A stretch of 64,000 nucleotides of DNA from Kordiimonas sediminis (GCF_014656395.1 NZ_BNCI01000001.1:62001-126000), one strand, 5' to 3'; positions 35,292-44,901 are shown, numbered from the stretch's first letter. The notes: generated by a model from the sequence alone, not told the origin. A program made the numbers and translations.

Positions 35292-37322
35292 ATGAAACTG
35301 CAGAGTTACGCTCTTGGTGAATGGTATACACCCCCACTTGACGGAAGCCCGATCAAGGACGCATCAACCGGCGAAACTATCGCTACAGTTTCAAGTGATG
35401 GACTGGATTTTAAAGCCATGCTGGAGTATGGCCGCACTGTGGGTGCCCCTGCACTGCGCAAAATGACATTCCATGAGCGTGCTATAATGCTAAAGAACGT
35501 TGGGTTAGCCCTGACGAAAGCAAAAGACGAACTGTACGAATTATCATACCAGACAGGCGCAACAAAGTCTGACACCTGGGTGGACGTAGACGGTGGTATC
35601 TCTACTTTCTTTGTCTATTCCTCCAAGGGTCGCCGGGAAATGCCAAACCAGCCATGGTATGTCGACGGTGATGTCGAGCAGCTCTCCAGAGGTGGCACAT
35701 TCCTCGGCCAGCATATTATGGTGCCACGCCGGGGTGTTGCTGTTCATATCGATGCCTTCAACTTCCCTGTATGGGGCATGATGGAAAAGTTGGCGCCAAC
35801 ACTACTTGCTGGTATGCCGGCCATTGTGAAGCCTGCTTCCTCTACAGCGCATCTGACTGAAAAAGCCTTTAAATATATGATCGACAGCGGTGTCCTGCCG
35901 GAAGGTGCCATACAGCTTATCTGTGGCCGGACTGGCGATCTGTTTGATCATCTGACGTGCCAGGATGTTGTAACCTTCACAGGTTCTGCCAGCACCGCCC
36001 ACTATCTGCAGAAACACCCAGCTTTCACCGAGAAGGCAGTCCCGTTTGTTGCAGAATGTGACAGCCTGAATGCCTCCATCCTTGGCCTTGATGTGACCAA
36101 GGACTCGCCTGAGTTTGATCTTTTCATCAAGGAAGTTGTCCGCGAGATGACTGCCAAAGCAGGCCAGAAATGTACTGCTATTCGCCGTACAATCGTACCG
36201 CGCAATCTGGTTGCAGACGTGAAAGACGCACTGATCGCGCGTCTTGGCAAAACCACCGTTGGTGACCCGCGCGCAGAAGGGGTCAGAATGGGCCCACTCG
36301 CCAGTCTTGACCAGCGTGAAGAAGTCATCAACCGTATTAATGACCTGAAAGAATACTGTGATGTAGTCCTGGACGGCACGACTGAATTTGACGTATCCGG
36401 TGGTGATTATAAGGCTGGCGCATTCCTGAAGCCTACACTTCTGTACTGTGATGCGCCGCTCGAAACTCCAGAGGTCCACAGCATCGAAGCCTTTGGCCCC
36501 GCATCAACAATTATGCCGTATGACACGACAGAAGATGCAATCACTCTGGCTAATATGGGTGAAGGTAGCCTTGTTGCGTCACTGTTTACCTATGACCCTG
36601 AGATTGTCTCAGACGTTGTGATGGGCATCGGTGCCTATCATGGCCGCCTTGTTGTCCTGGACCGTACCAGTGCAGGCGAAAGCACGGGCCACGGTTCTCC
36701 CCTGCCGCATATGAAGCATGGTGGACCAGGCCGCGCCGGTGGTGGTGAAGAACAGGGCGGTATCCGCGCCGTTAAACATTATATGCAGCGCATCGCTATT
36801 CAGGGCTCCCCTGATGTTTTGACGAAAGTAACAAACAAATGGGTTTCCGGCTCCAAAGAGCTTGAAATGGATGCGCACCCGTTCCGCAAAACTTTCGATG
36901 AGATTAAAATCGGCGATACACTCCACACCAAGGAGCGTACTGTCACACTGGAAGATGTTGAGCATTTTGCAAACTTCACCGGCGATACCTTCTACGCACA
37001 CATGGACGAAGAAGCCGCAGCCGCAAACCCGATCTTTGGTGCCCGCGTGGCACACGGCTATTTGCTCCTGTCTTTCGCAGCGGGTTTGTTTGTCGACCCT
37101 GCACCGGGGCCAGTTCTGGCGAACGTCGGCCTTGAAGGGTTGAAGTTTACCAAGCCTGTGTATCCTGGTGACACCATCAAGGTTCGTCTGGTTTGTAAGC
37201 AGCGCACAGCCCGCATGAATGAAGACTTCGGCGAAGTCCGCTGGGATGTGACCGTTACCAACCAAGATGGTGACGAATGCGCAAATTATGAACTGCTGAC
37301 GCACAACACACGCGTCCAGTAA
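35292..37322 (+). CDS. paaZ: PaaZ, oxepin-CoA hydrolase / semialdehyde dehydrogenase
   Basis: A 676-residue bifunctional enzyme (E. coli PaaZ is 681). The N-terminal aldehyde dehydrogenase domain has the catalytic Cys C294 ([10 protein letters not shown]) and Glu E255 ([10 protein letters not shown]). The C-terminal MaoC-like hydratase domain (about 545-676) has D565 and H570 in [11 protein letters not shown], with the same five-residue spacing as in E. coli. It opens the oxepin ring and oxidises the resulting semialdehyde, giving 3-oxo-5,6-dehydrosuberyl-CoA. The ATG follows AAGGAGAGTTTC. It heads the paaZGIJK unit and is controlled by the upstream operator. Both active sites appear complete, so it should do both steps. 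Confidence 0.97.
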   Translation: MKLQSYALGEWYTPPLDGSPIKDASTGETIATVSSDGLDFKAMLEYGRTVGAPALRKMTFHERAIMLKNVGLALTKAKDELYELSYQTGATKSDTWVDVDGGISTFFVYSSKGRREMPNQPWYVDGDVEQLSRGGTFLGQHIMVPRRGVAVHIDAFNFPVWGMMEKLAPTLLAGMPAIVKPASSTAHLTEKAFKYMIDSGVLPEGAIQLICGRTGDLFDHLTCQDVVTFTGSASTAHYLQKHPAFTEKAVPFVAECDSLNASILGLDVTKDSPEFDLFIKEVVREMTAKAGQKCTAIRRTIVPRNLVADVKDALIARLGKTTVGDPRAEGVRMGPLASLDQREEVINRINDLKEYCDVVLDGTTEFDVSGGDYKAGAFLKPTLLYCDAPLETPEVHSIEAFGPASTIMPYDTTEDAITLANMGEGSLVASLFTYDPEIVSDVVMGIGAYHGRLVVLDRTSAGESTGHGSPLPHMKHGGPGRAGGGEEQGGIRAVKHYMQRIAIQGSPDVLTKVTNKWVSGSKELEMDAHPFRKTFDEIKIGDTLHTKERTVTLEDVEHFANFTGDTFYAHMDEEAAAANPIFGARVAHGYLLLSFAAGLFVDPAPGPVLANVGLEGLKFTKPVYPGDTIKVRLVCKQRTARMNEDFGEVRWDVTVTNQDGDECANYELLTHNTRVQ

Positions 37323-37344
37323 CACTGTATACCGGGAGAAAACC

Positions 37345-38133
37345 ATGACGTACGAAACCATTCTTTTCCGTGTTGAAAACGGTGTTGCCTGGGTATCGCT
37401 AAACCGTCCTGACAGGCTGAACGCAATCAATGATCAGATGTTGAAGGAACTAACATCGGTCCTTGACGAGACAGAGAGCAACGATGCTATCCGCTGCTTG
37501 GTCCTAACCGGTGAAGGCAGAGCCTTCTGCCCCGGTCAGGATTTGAATGACCGGAACGTATCCGGCGGTGAACGTCCTGATTTGGGTGAAACGGTCGGCA
37601 ACGGCTATAATCCTTTCCTGCGCCGTTTCTATAATCTGTCAGTTCCGACCATTGCAGCCGTAAACGGCGTCGCAGCTGGCGCTGGGGCCAACATTGCCCT
37701 GGCCTGTGATATTGTCATCGCTGCTGACACCGCCAAATTCATCCAGGTGTATTCCAATATTGGCCTGATTCCTGATGCAGGTGGCAGCTTTATCCTGCCA
37801 AGACTAATCGGCATGGCCAAAGCCAAGGAGCTGACCTTCACTGCACGACCGGTCAAAGCAGACGAAGCAGAAAGCATGGGCATGATTGCACGCTGTGTGG
37901 CCGCTGATGACCTGATTGCAACGGTAAAGGAAATGGCCGAAGGGTTCGCGGTAAAACCAACATTTGGACTGGCGAATACGAAAAAAGCTTTGCATGCCTC
38001 CTATTCCAATGACCTGGATACACAGCTCGATATGGAGCGGGACCTGATGCAAAAATGCGGATTTTCTGACGATTATAGCGAAGGTGTTTCTGCGTTTCTG
38101 GAAAAACGCACGCCTGTCTTTAAAGGGCGCTAG
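37345..38133 (+). CDS. paaG: PaaG, epoxyphenylacetyl-CoA isomerase
   Basis: A 262-residue crotonase-fold isomerase that turns the ring 1,2-epoxide into oxepin-CoA and later shifts a double bond. The oxyanion-hole motif FCPGQDLNDRNV (about 64-75) carries the DLNDR signature of PaaG, AVNGVAAGAGANIALACDIV forms the second part, and the catalytic Asp is D144 in GLIPDAGG. Length and end (EGVSAFLEKRTPVFKGR) match the family. It lies 22 bp after paaZ with a GGGAG ribosome site. Its stop (TAG) is immediately followed by the paaI start, so translation is coupled. Confidence 0.96.
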   Translation: MTYETILFRVENGVAWVSLNRPDRLNAINDQMLKELTSVLDETESNDAIRCLVLTGEGRAFCPGQDLNDRNVSGGERPDLGETVGNGYNPFLRRFYNLSVPTIAAVNGVAAGAGANIALACDIVIAADTAKFIQVYSNIGLIPDAGGSFILPRLIGMAKAKELTFTARPVKADEAESMGMIARCVAADDLIATVKEMAEGFAVKPTFGLANTKKALHASYSNDLDTQLDMERDLMQKCGFSDDYSEGVSAFLEKRTPVFKGR

Positions 38134-38134
38134 G

Positions 38135-38569
38135 ATGACGGATACGCCGACCAACTGCCCAATTGATCTGATTACCTCTGTTTGGCACGATCGGGGGCTA
38201 GAGGGGTTACTTGGCGTTACCATAGACAGCATCGAAGACGGCAAAGCATCAGTGTCGATGGATCTGAAGCCAGAGCATCTGAACTTTGCAGGCACCGCCC
38301 ACGGCGGCGTGCTGTTTTCTCTGGCCGATAGCGCCTTTGCGCTTGCCTGCAACACCCGGCACAATCTGAATGTCGCATCGGGCTGTTCGATAGAATTCAT
38401 GCGTCCAGCGATGCCAGGGGATAAACTGACGGCCACAGCCCAGTGGGTGGATACAAGTGGAAGATCCTCTATTTACGACATTGTCGTTACCAACCAAAAC
38501 AACGATACGATTGTCCTGTTCAAGGGGCGGTCTCACCAGACATCAAAATCACTAAGTGATCTAAAATAA
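38135..38569 (+). CDS. paaI: PaaI, hotdog-fold acyl-CoA thioesterase
   Basis: A 144-residue hotdog thioesterase (E. coli PaaI is 140). The core NFAGTAHGGVLFSLADSAFA contains the HGG turn and the catalytic Asp of the LAD motif. In E. coli it acts on hydroxyphenylacetyl-CoAs and is regarded as a rescue enzyme that frees CoA when toxic dead-end intermediates form. I begin at the ATG one base after the paaG stop; the frame is open further upstream only because it overlaps paaG. The next gene, paaJ, starts 12 bp after its stop. Identification is firm from motif and operon position. Confidence 0.93.
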   Translation: MTDTPTNCPIDLITSVWHDRGLEGLLGVTIDSIEDGKASVSMDLKPEHLNFAGTAHGGVLFSLADSAFALACNTRHNLNVASGCSIEFMRPAMPGDKLTATAQWVDTSGRSSIYDIVVTNQNNDTIVLFKGRSHQTSKSLSDLK

Positions 38570-38581
38570 CGGAGAGTTTTC

Positions 38582-39787
38582 ATGGCTGATGCCTTTATTT
38601 GTGACGGTATTCGTACCCCGATTGGCCGGTTTGGCGGTGCCCTTTCAAGTGTTCGCGCGGATGATCTGGCTGCCCTGCCTATCAAGGAACTAATGAAACG
38701 TAACCCTGGCCTTACGGCGGACGCGATTGAGGATTTGATCCTTGGCTGTGCAAACCAGGCAGGCGAAGACAACAGAAACGTTGCCCGGATGGCATCCCTT
38801 CTGGCGGATCTTGGTACACCCGTACCCGGAACAACGGTTAACCGCCTGTGCGGGTCTGGCATGGACGCGATTTCCATGGCCGCACGTGCGATCAAAGCCG
38901 ACGAAGCCAACCTGATGATTGCTGGCGGCGTTGAAAGCATGAGCCGCGCGCCGTTTGTCATGCCCAAAGCCAGCAGCGCATTCTCCCGCAATGCTGAGAT
39001 ATATGACACCACCATCGGATGGCGTTTCGTTAACAAGAAGCTGAAAGCCGACTACGGCATCGACAGCATGCCTGAAACCGCAGAAAATGTTGCCGAAGAG
39101 TTTTCCATCAGCCGTGTCGATCAGGATATTTTCGCAGCTGCCTCCCAGGAAAAGTACCAAAAGGCAAAAGCAGACGGTTTCTTCGATGAAGAAATCATGC
39201 CGGTTGAAGTACGTGTCAGCCGTAAGGAAACAGCAACTATCACAGAGGATGAGCATCCACGTGCTGGTACTACGGCAGAAAGTCTTGGTAAACTGCCAAC
39301 ACCCTTCCGCGAAAACGGCACAGTAACAGCGGGTAACGCATCAGGCGTCAATGACGGAGCATGTGCGGTGATTGTTGCCTCAGCTGATGCAGCTAGAAAA
39401 TACGGCCTGACACCAAAGGCACGGATTGTTGGTACAGCAGTTGCCGGACTACCGCCCCGCATTATGGGATTTGGTCCAGCGCCTGCCTCCAAACTGGTTC
39501 TGGAACGCACGGGTATTGCCCTTAGTGACATTGACGTTATCGAACTGAACGAAGCGTTCGCAGCACAGGGCCTAGCAGTAACACGTGATCTGGGTCTGGC
39601 CGATGATGACAGCCGGGTTAACCCGAACGGTGGTGCCATTGCAATTGGTCACCCACTTGGCATGAGCGGTGCGCGTCTGGTCTGGACCGCCGCGCGCGAG
39701 CTAGAACGCCGGGACGGCAAATATGCACTTTGCACCATGTGCATTGGGGTTGGTCAAGGTATCGCCATGATCATTGAACGCGTTTAA
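38582..39787 (+). CDS. paaJ: PaaJ, 3-oxoadipyl-CoA / 3-oxo-5,6-dehydrosuberyl-CoA thiolase
   Basis: A 401-residue thiolase. The nucleophilic Cys is C90 (NRLCGSGMDA), the His is in GGAIAIGHPLGMSGAR, and the second Cys is in CTMCIGVGQG, all typical for degradative PaaJ/PcaF thiolases. It cleaves the PaaZ product and later 3-oxoadipyl-CoA to acetyl-CoA and succinyl-CoA. A GGAGAG ribosome site precedes the ATG and it lies within the paaZGIJK unit. The very similar PcaF of the beta-ketoadipate pathway differs mainly by context, which here clearly favours PaaJ. Confidence 0.94.
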   Translation: MADAFICDGIRTPIGRFGGALSSVRADDLAALPIKELMKRNPGLTADAIEDLILGCANQAGEDNRNVARMASLLADLGTPVPGTTVNRLCGSGMDAISMAARAIKADEANLMIAGGVESMSRAPFVMPKASSAFSRNAEIYDTTIGWRFVNKKLKADYGIDSMPETAENVAEEFSISRVDQDIFAAASQEKYQKAKADGFFDEEIMPVEVRVSRKETATITEDEHPRAGTTAESLGKLPTPFRENGTVTAGNASGVNDGACAVIVASADAARKYGLTPKARIVGTAVAGLPPRIMGFGPAPASKLVLERTGIALSDIDVIELNEAFAAQGLAVTRDLGLADDDSRVNPNGGAIAIGHPLGMSGARLVWTAARELERRDGKYALCTMCIGVGQGIAMIIERV

Positions 39788-39814
39788 GGGATAGTCTGAA
39801 TAAGGAAACTTGCA

Positions 39815-41107
39815 ATGCATGTACATTTTGATGACACGATCATCCATATAGATCGTGACCGACTGAAAGAAATCCAGCTTCACCGGATGCAGAAATCAAT
39901 CCGGCATGCCTACGATAATGTTGCACACTACCGCGCTACATTTAAAGAAGCTGGCGTCACACCAGACGACCTTCAGTCCCTTGATGATCTTGCCAAGTTT
40001 CCTTTTCTTACCAAACAGGACATGCGCAACAACTATCCTTACGGCCTGACAGCAGTTCCAATGGAAGATGTTGTGCGTACCCATGCTTCGTCCGGCACCA
40101 CCGGGCAGGCAACTGTGGTTACCTATACCAAACGCGATATTGATATGTGGGCTGATGTTGTAGCCCGTTCTATCCGGGCGGCAGGCGGAAATTCAAGCGA
40201 TACTGTGCATGTTGCGTACGGATACGGCCTTTTCACAGGCGGTCTGGGCGCCCATTACGGTGCCGAACGTGCTGGCTGTAACGTGATCCCTATGTCTGGC
40301 GGGGCTACTGCCCGACAGGTGGATTTGATCATGGATTTCAAACCCACCATTATCATGGTAACACCAAGCTATATGCTTGCACTGGCTGACGGTTTCCGCA
40401 AAGCCGGGATCGACCCGCGCGATACATCGCTGCGCATCGCTATTCACGGTGCAGAGCCGTGGACCGAGGAAATGCGCCGCGAAATCGAAGAAACTTTCGA
40501 TCTTGATGCTGTTGACATTTATGGTCTCTCTGAAGTTATCGGACCGGGCGTAGGTCAGGAATTTGCCTCAACAAAAGACGGCCCTACTATTTGGGAGGAT
40601 CATTTCTATCCTGAGATTATCAACCCGGAGACAGGTGAAGTCCTGCCGGACGGCGAAGAAGGCGAGCTTGTTTTCACCTCCCTTACCAAGGAAGCCTTCC
40701 CAATCATTCGGTACCGCACCCGTGACCTGACCCGTCTGTTGCCGCCAACAGCCTGTTCTATGCGTCGGATGGCGAAAATCACAGGTCGATCGGACGATAT
40801 GATGATTATTCGCGGTGTAAATGTCTTCCCGATGCAGATCGAAGACCTGATCCTGAAAGATTCGCGCCTTGTGCCACATTATTACTGCGAGATCCGCCGG
40901 GAAGGTCCAATGGATACCTTAACCGTCGTCGGTGAAGCCGCTGAGCATGCTGCCGATGAAAATACCCGGATTGCCGCGAGCCAGCAACTGGCCCACGCTA
41001 TCAAAGCTACAATCGGCGTTTCCTCGACTGTGGTTATCAAGGAACCAAACGCTATCCCGCGGTCTGAAGGCAAGGCAAAGCGGGTCCATGACCTGAGGAA
41101 TAAATAA
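39815..41107 (+). CDS. paaK: PaaK, phenylacetate-CoA ligase
   Basis: A 430-residue AMP-forming ligase (E. coli PaaK 437) that activates phenylacetate as the entry step of the pathway. The P-loop is SSGTTGQATVVTYT (about 91-104), with YGLSEVIGPGVGQEF and RSDDMMIIRGVNVFPMQIED marking the family, and the catalytic Lys near the C-terminus in IPRSEGKAKRV. The start follows AAGGAAACTTGCA, 27 bp past paaJ. It is the last gene of the first paa unit; a new promoter and operator follow before paaA. Confidence 0.96.
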   Translation: MHVHFDDTIIHIDRDRLKEIQLHRMQKSIRHAYDNVAHYRATFKEAGVTPDDLQSLDDLAKFPFLTKQDMRNNYPYGLTAVPMEDVVRTHASSGTTGQATVVTYTKRDIDMWADVVARSIRAAGGNSSDTVHVAYGYGLFTGGLGAHYGAERAGCNVIPMSGGATARQVDLIMDFKPTIIMVTPSYMLALADGFRKAGIDPRDTSLRIAIHGAEPWTEEMRREIEETFDLDAVDIYGLSEVIGPGVGQEFASTKDGPTIWEDHFYPEIINPETGEVLPDGEEGELVFTSLTKEAFPIIRYRTRDLTRLLPPTACSMRRMAKITGRSDDMMIIRGVNVFPMQIEDLILKDSRLVPHYYCEIRREGPMDTLTVVGEAAEHAADENTRIAASQQLAHAIKATIGVSSTVVIKEPNAIPRSEGKAKRVHDLRNK

Positions 41108-41120
41108 TCGAATTAATTAA

Positions 41121-41149
41121 TTGACCGAATGGTCAGTTAATTGTATAAA
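41121..41149 (+). promoter_or_regulatory. paaA promoter with overlapping PaaR operator
   Basis: TTGACCGAATGGTCAGTTAA (41121-41140) is the second copy of the paaR-region palindrome. TTGACC serves as -35, and TATAAA (41144-41149) as -10 after exactly 17 bp, a near-consensus sigma70 promoter. The paaA start codon is 31 bp after the -10. This shows paaABCDE can be transcribed separately from paaZGIJK. Confidence 0.85.
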
Positions 41150-41179
41150 CATGCATCACGCATTCAAAGGGGAGTGACA

Positions 41180-42178
41180 ATGTATACGACCGACTTACGG
41201 ACTGCGGAAGAGAAAGCCAAAGCTGCAAAGGACGAGATTAAGGTTGCAGAAGAAGGCATGGCTGAATTTCAGGCCCGCATCGACCGCGATGAGTTCATTG
41301 AACCAAAAGACTGGATGCCGGAAGGCTACCGCAAAACCCTGATCCGCCAGATGTCGCAGCATGCGCACTCTGAAATCGTGGGCATGCATCCTGAGGGCAA
41401 CTGGGTAACTCGTGCGCCTACCCTCAAAAGAAAACTTATCCTGATCGCTAAAATTCAGGACGAGGCCGGGCACGGCTTGTATCTTTACAGTGCTGCTGAA
41501 ACGCTGGGCGTTTCACGGGAAGAACTGGTACGCCAGCTGCACGCGGGCGAAGCCAAATATTCCACTATCTTCAATTACCCAACAATGAACTGGGCAGATG
41601 TCGGTGCCGTTGGCTGGCTTGTGGACGGTGCTGCAATTACCAACCAAATTCCGCTTTGTCGTTGTTCGTACGGCCCCTATGCCCGCGCCATGACCCGCGT
41701 CTGTAAGGAAGAAAGCTTCCACCAGCGTCAGGGCTATGAAGCGCTGCTGGAGATGATGAAAGGCACAGACGAACAGAAGAAAATGGTGCAGGACGCCTTC
41801 GACCGCCTGTTCTGGCCTGCCTTGATGATGTTTGGCCCACCAGACAGCGACAGTGCGCATTCAAGCCAAAATATGGCATGGAAGATCAAACGATTCTCCA
41901 ATGATGAGCTGCGCCAGCGTTTTGTTGACGCCACAATTCCGCAAGCCGAATTCCTTGGCCTGAAGATTCCTGAGCAGATCAAATGGAATGAAGAAACTGG
42001 CCACTATGACTTTGGCGAGCTGGACTGGGATGAATTCTGGGACGTTGTTAAAGGAAACGGCATTTCCAATGATGACCGTATGAACGCGCGCAATGAGGCA
42101 CTGGAAGACGGTGCATGGGTTCGCGAAGCGGCGGCTGCATATGCCGAGAAGCAACGCGCAAAGTCTAAAGCTGCATAA
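41180..42178 (+). CDS. paaA: PaaA, epoxidase catalytic subunit
   Basis: A 332-residue di-iron subunit of the PaaABCE ring 1,2-phenylacetyl-CoA epoxidase. ExxH iron-ligand motifs are visible in [15 protein letters not shown] and [28 protein letters not shown] and the C-terminal [13 protein letters not shown] are family hallmarks. It is about 20 residues longer than E. coli PaaA (309) because of an N-terminal Glu/Lys-rich extension. I start at the ATG after AAAGGGGAGTGACA. It forms the catalytic core with PaaC; PaaB bridges and PaaE supplies electrons. Confidence 0.97.
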   Translation: MYTTDLRTAEEKAKAAKDEIKVAEEGMAEFQARIDRDEFIEPKDWMPEGYRKTLIRQMSQHAHSEIVGMHPEGNWVTRAPTLKRKLILIAKIQDEAGHGLYLYSAAETLGVSREELVRQLHAGEAKYSTIFNYPTMNWADVGAVGWLVDGAAITNQIPLCRCSYGPYARAMTRVCKEESFHQRQGYEALLEMMKGTDEQKKMVQDAFDRLFWPALMMFGPPDSDSAHSSQNMAWKIKRFSNDELRQRFVDATIPQAEFLGLKIPEQIKWNEETGHYDFGELDWDEFWDVVKGNGISNDDRMNARNEALEDGAWVREAAAAYAEKQRAKSKAA

Positions 42179-42196
42179 CGAGGGAAGGATAAATCT

Positions 42197-42481
42197 ATGC
42201 AAAACGATTGGGATCTTTACGAAGTATTCATCCGCTCCAAGCGCGGACTGTCTCACAAACACGTAGGTAGTGTGCATGCAGCTGATGGCCGCATGGCAAT
42301 TGAAAACGCCCGTGATCTGTACACACGCAGAAGCGAAGGCGAGAGCATCTGGGTTATTCCAGCCAAGGAAATTGTGGCATCTGACCCGGCAGAAGGCGAT
42401 GCGCTCTTTGGCCCTGCTCAGGACAAAGTGTACCGCCACCCTACATTCTACGACATCCCTAAAGAAGTCGGCAAAATGTAA
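42197..42481 (+). CDS. paaB: PaaB, epoxidase bridging subunit
   Basis: A 94-residue protein, exactly the usual PaaB size. WDLYEVFIRSKRGLSHKHVG (about 4-23) and DLYTRRSEGESIWVIPA are diagnostic. PaaB has no cofactor; it holds the two AC heterodimers of the epoxidase together. The gene sits 18 bp after paaA with GAGGGAAGG upstream and 11 bp before paaC. No oddities are seen. Confidence 0.96.
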   Translation: MQNDWDLYEVFIRSKRGLSHKHVGSVHAADGRMAIENARDLYTRRSEGESIWVIPAKEIVASDPAEGDALFGPAQDKVYRHPTFYDIPKEVGKM

Positions 42482-42492
42482 GGAGCCAACGG

Positions 42493-43281
42493 ATGACAAG
42501 CATCTATACAAACGGGGACAACCCCCATTTCCAATATGTTCTGGGACTTGGCGATGATGCGCTGATCCTGGGACACCGCTGGAGCGAATGGCTATCCAAA
42601 GGACCAAATCTGGAACTGGATATTGCTGCGTCTAACCTTGCACTTGATCTGATTGGTCAGGCTGATCTGTGGCTGTCCTATGCCGCCGAACTGCAGGGCG
42701 AAGGTAAATCGTCCGATGACTTGGCGTATCTGCGGGATACACATGACTTCCGCTGTCACTGGCTTACTGAACAGCCTAACACTGACTGGGGTCTGTCTAC
42801 TGCCCGTATGCTGATGTTCAGCGTTTACCAGTATATCCGCTATGAGCGTCTGGTAAATTCTTCTGATGAACGGATTGCGGAGATCGCGAAAAAGGCACTG
42901 AAAGAGGTAACCTATCACCGCCGTTTTGCGACTGAGTGGACAATGCGCCTTGGTCTGGGTACCGATGAAAGCAATCGCCGTCTGCAAAAAGGGTTTGATA
43001 CTCTGTGGCGTTTTGTGCCTGAACTGTTTGAAACAACTGCGTGGGAACAGGAACTGGCCGACAAGGGCATTGCTGTTGCTTCGAAGGACATCGAAGCAGA
43101 ATGGACCGAAGTCATCAGCGCGATCCTTGCAGAAGCCGACATTACAATGGCTGACACTGCAGGAAAGCGTGTGATTGGCAGCCGCCATGATGGTCATCAT
43201 ACCGAGCATCTTGGCCACATTCTTGCAGAAATGCAGTTCCTGCAGCGTGCCTACCCAACAGCACAGGGTGCAACCTGGTAA
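42493..43281 (+). CDS. paaC: PaaC, epoxidase structural subunit
   Basis: A 262-residue ferritin-like subunit (E. coli 248). It starts with short repeats of the PaaC type (YVLGLGDDALILGHRWSEWL) and includes LMFSVYQYIRYERLVNSSDE and KEVTYHRRFATEWTMRLGLG, where the pseudo-ligand residues of the degenerate di-iron site lie. PaaC pairs with PaaA and is non-catalytic. Its stop overlaps the paaD start by one base (TAATG). The C-terminal His-rich stretch DGHHTEHLGHILAEMQFLQR is conserved in the family. Confidence 0.96.
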   Translation: MTSIYTNGDNPHFQYVLGLGDDALILGHRWSEWLSKGPNLELDIAASNLALDLIGQADLWLSYAAELQGEGKSSDDLAYLRDTHDFRCHWLTEQPNTDWGLSTARMLMFSVYQYIRYERLVNSSDERIAEIAKKALKEVTYHRRFATEWTMRLGLGTDESNRRLQKGFDTLWRFVPELFETTAWEQELADKGIAVASKDIEAEWTEVISAILAEADITMADTAGKRVIGSRHDGHHTEHLGHILAEMQFLQRAYPTAQGATW

Positions 43282-43781
43282 TGACACGCACGGCTGAGAC
43301 AATGGAAATATGGAACACTCTGGATACAGTACTGGATCCAGAGGTTCCTGCCTTGTCAGTTACTGACCTTGGTATCATTCGAGATGTCAAACTGTCTGAT
43401 GGCGGCAAAGTCGTGATTGATGTGACACCGACATACAGTGGCTGTCCGGCTACTGACCTGATCAGCGAAATCATCAAGGCAGCGGTTGTTTCATCTGGCC
43501 ATGAAGATGTTACAATCAAAACAGTTCTTAGCCCTACATGGACAACCGACTGGATCACCGAAGACGGGCGAAAGAAACTGAAAGAATATGGCATCGCACC
43601 ACCCGTGGGCGAAGCAGCCACTGGCAAGGCTGCGCTTCTGGGCATCAGCCCGGTAGTTCACTGTCCACGGTGCGATTCCACACAAACCGAACAAGTAAGT
43701 GAGTTCGGCTCAACCGCGTGCAAGGCAATGTATCGATGCACCTCCTGCCTTGAACCGTTTGAGTATTTTAAGTGTATTTAA
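43281..43781 (+). CDS. paaD: PaaD, Fe-S / epoxidase maturation protein
   Basis: A 166-residue protein with an N-terminal DUF59/MIP18 domain (VLDPEVPALSVTDLGIIRDV, about 14-33; the reactive Cys in PTYSGCPATD) and a C-terminal zinc-ribbon-like cysteine set (CPRCDS, CTSCLEPFEYFKC). PaaD is needed for an active epoxidase in vivo and is thought to help iron or Fe-S insertion, but its exact role is unsettled. It starts within the paaC stop and ends 12 bp before paaE. Length agrees with E. coli (165). Confidence 0.95.
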   Translation: MTRTAETMEIWNTLDTVLDPEVPALSVTDLGIIRDVKLSDGGKVVIDVTPTYSGCPATDLISEIIKAAVVSSGHEDVTIKTVLSPTWTTDWITEDGRKKLKEYGIAPPVGEAATGKAALLGISPVVHCPRCDSTQTEQVSEFGSTACKAMYRCTSCLEPFEYFKCI

Positions 43782-43793
43782 TGGGAAGCAACT

Positions 43794-44855
43794 ATGCATC
43801 AACATCACGAACTTACCGTTTCCGGTGTCGAGAAAAACACACCGGAAACAATCGTCGTTACCTTTGACGTTCCAGAAGGCCTGCGCGACGCATACCAGTA
43901 TAAACAAGGCCAGCATCTGACGCTGATCAAAGATCTGAACGGTGAAGAGCTTCGCCGTTCCTATTCCATTTGCAGCAGTGTTGGAGAATGCAAACTAACC
44001 GTCGCCATCCGAGAAGTGGAAAACGGTCGATTTTCAACTTATGCCAATGCAAATCTTGCGGTTGGTGACAAAATCGATGTTATGACGCCGACAGGCCATT
44101 TTTATGTTGATCTGGATGACACGTCATCCCGCACCTATGCCGCCTTTGCAGCGGGTAGTGGTATAACGCCCTTGATGTCGATCATCAAAACAACCCTCCA
44201 GACTGAGCCAAACGCACGCTTCCTGTTGTTTTACGGCAACCGCACAGGCCGGTCGACCATCTTCAGAAGCGAGATTTCCGATCTGAAAAACCGCTTTACC
44301 GACCGTTTTAGCTATTGGCATTTCCTCAGTCAGGAAGATCTTGAAATGGAATTTTTCAATGGTCGTCTGGACTGCAATAAAACTCAGGAAATCTTTAAAC
44401 GCATCATCAGCGCCGACAAGATTGATCACGCCTTTGTATGCGGCCCCGACGCCATGATTGATGGCGTTATTGAAGGACTGAAGTCCAGTGGCTTTACTGA
44501 CAAACAAATTCATAGCGAGAAATTCCTGAGCGAAGGCCAGCAGGCTGTGGCACCAGGCAGGGCCGCCGAAGTAGAAGGCGAAGCTGAAATGACACTGGTT
44601 ATCGACGGCGACGAATTCTCGATCACCTCATCGCACAGTGTCGCCATTCTTGATGCTGCGATTGAAGGCGATCTGGATGTACCTTTTGCCTGTAAAGGCG
44701 GTGTTTGCTGTACCTGCCGCGCGAAAGTACTTGAAGGCGATGTGGAAATGGTCCTCAATCAGGGACTGGAGCCGGAAGAAGTGGCAGCCGGCTATGTACT
44801 GACATGCCAGTCGTATGCAGTCAGTGATAAAGTCGTCCTAAGCTTCGACGAATAA
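43794..44855 (+). CDS. paaE: PaaE, epoxidase reductase (FAD, 2Fe-2S)
   Basis: A 353-residue reductase that passes electrons from NADPH to the PaaAC centre. The FAD domain has RRSYSICSS (the R-x-Y-S/T motif) near residues 53-61, the nucleotide domain has AAGSGITPLMSIIKTTL at about 117-133, and the C-terminal plant-type ferredoxin has Cys300, Cys305, Cys308 (CKGGVCCTC) and Cys338 (LTCQSY). One additional Cys at 306 is typical. GGGAAGCAACT precedes the ATG. It ends the operon, with a strong terminator downstream. Confidence 0.96.
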   Translation: MHQHHELTVSGVEKNTPETIVVTFDVPEGLRDAYQYKQGQHLTLIKDLNGEELRRSYSICSSVGECKLTVAIREVENGRFSTYANANLAVGDKIDVMTPTGHFYVDLDDTSSRTYAAFAAGSGITPLMSIIKTTLQTEPNARFLLFYGNRTGRSTIFRSEISDLKNRFTDRFSYWHFLSQEDLEMEFFNGRLDCNKTQEIFKRIISADKIDHAFVCGPDAMIDGVIEGLKSSGFTDKQIHSEKFLSEGQQAVAPGRAAEVEGEAEMTLVIDGDEFSITSSHSVAILDAAIEGDLDVPFACKGGVCCTCRAKVLEGDVEMVLNQGLEPEEVAAGYVLTCQSYAVSDKVVLSFDE

Positions 44856-44901
44856 GCCTGCCCATCGCTGGCAATCGCTTCTTCAATTTAACACCAATTC
44901 C

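Noticed and set aside
36609-37430. 273-codon open frame opposite paaZ/paaG
   Set aside because: Runs antisense across two firmly identified genes and has no family features.
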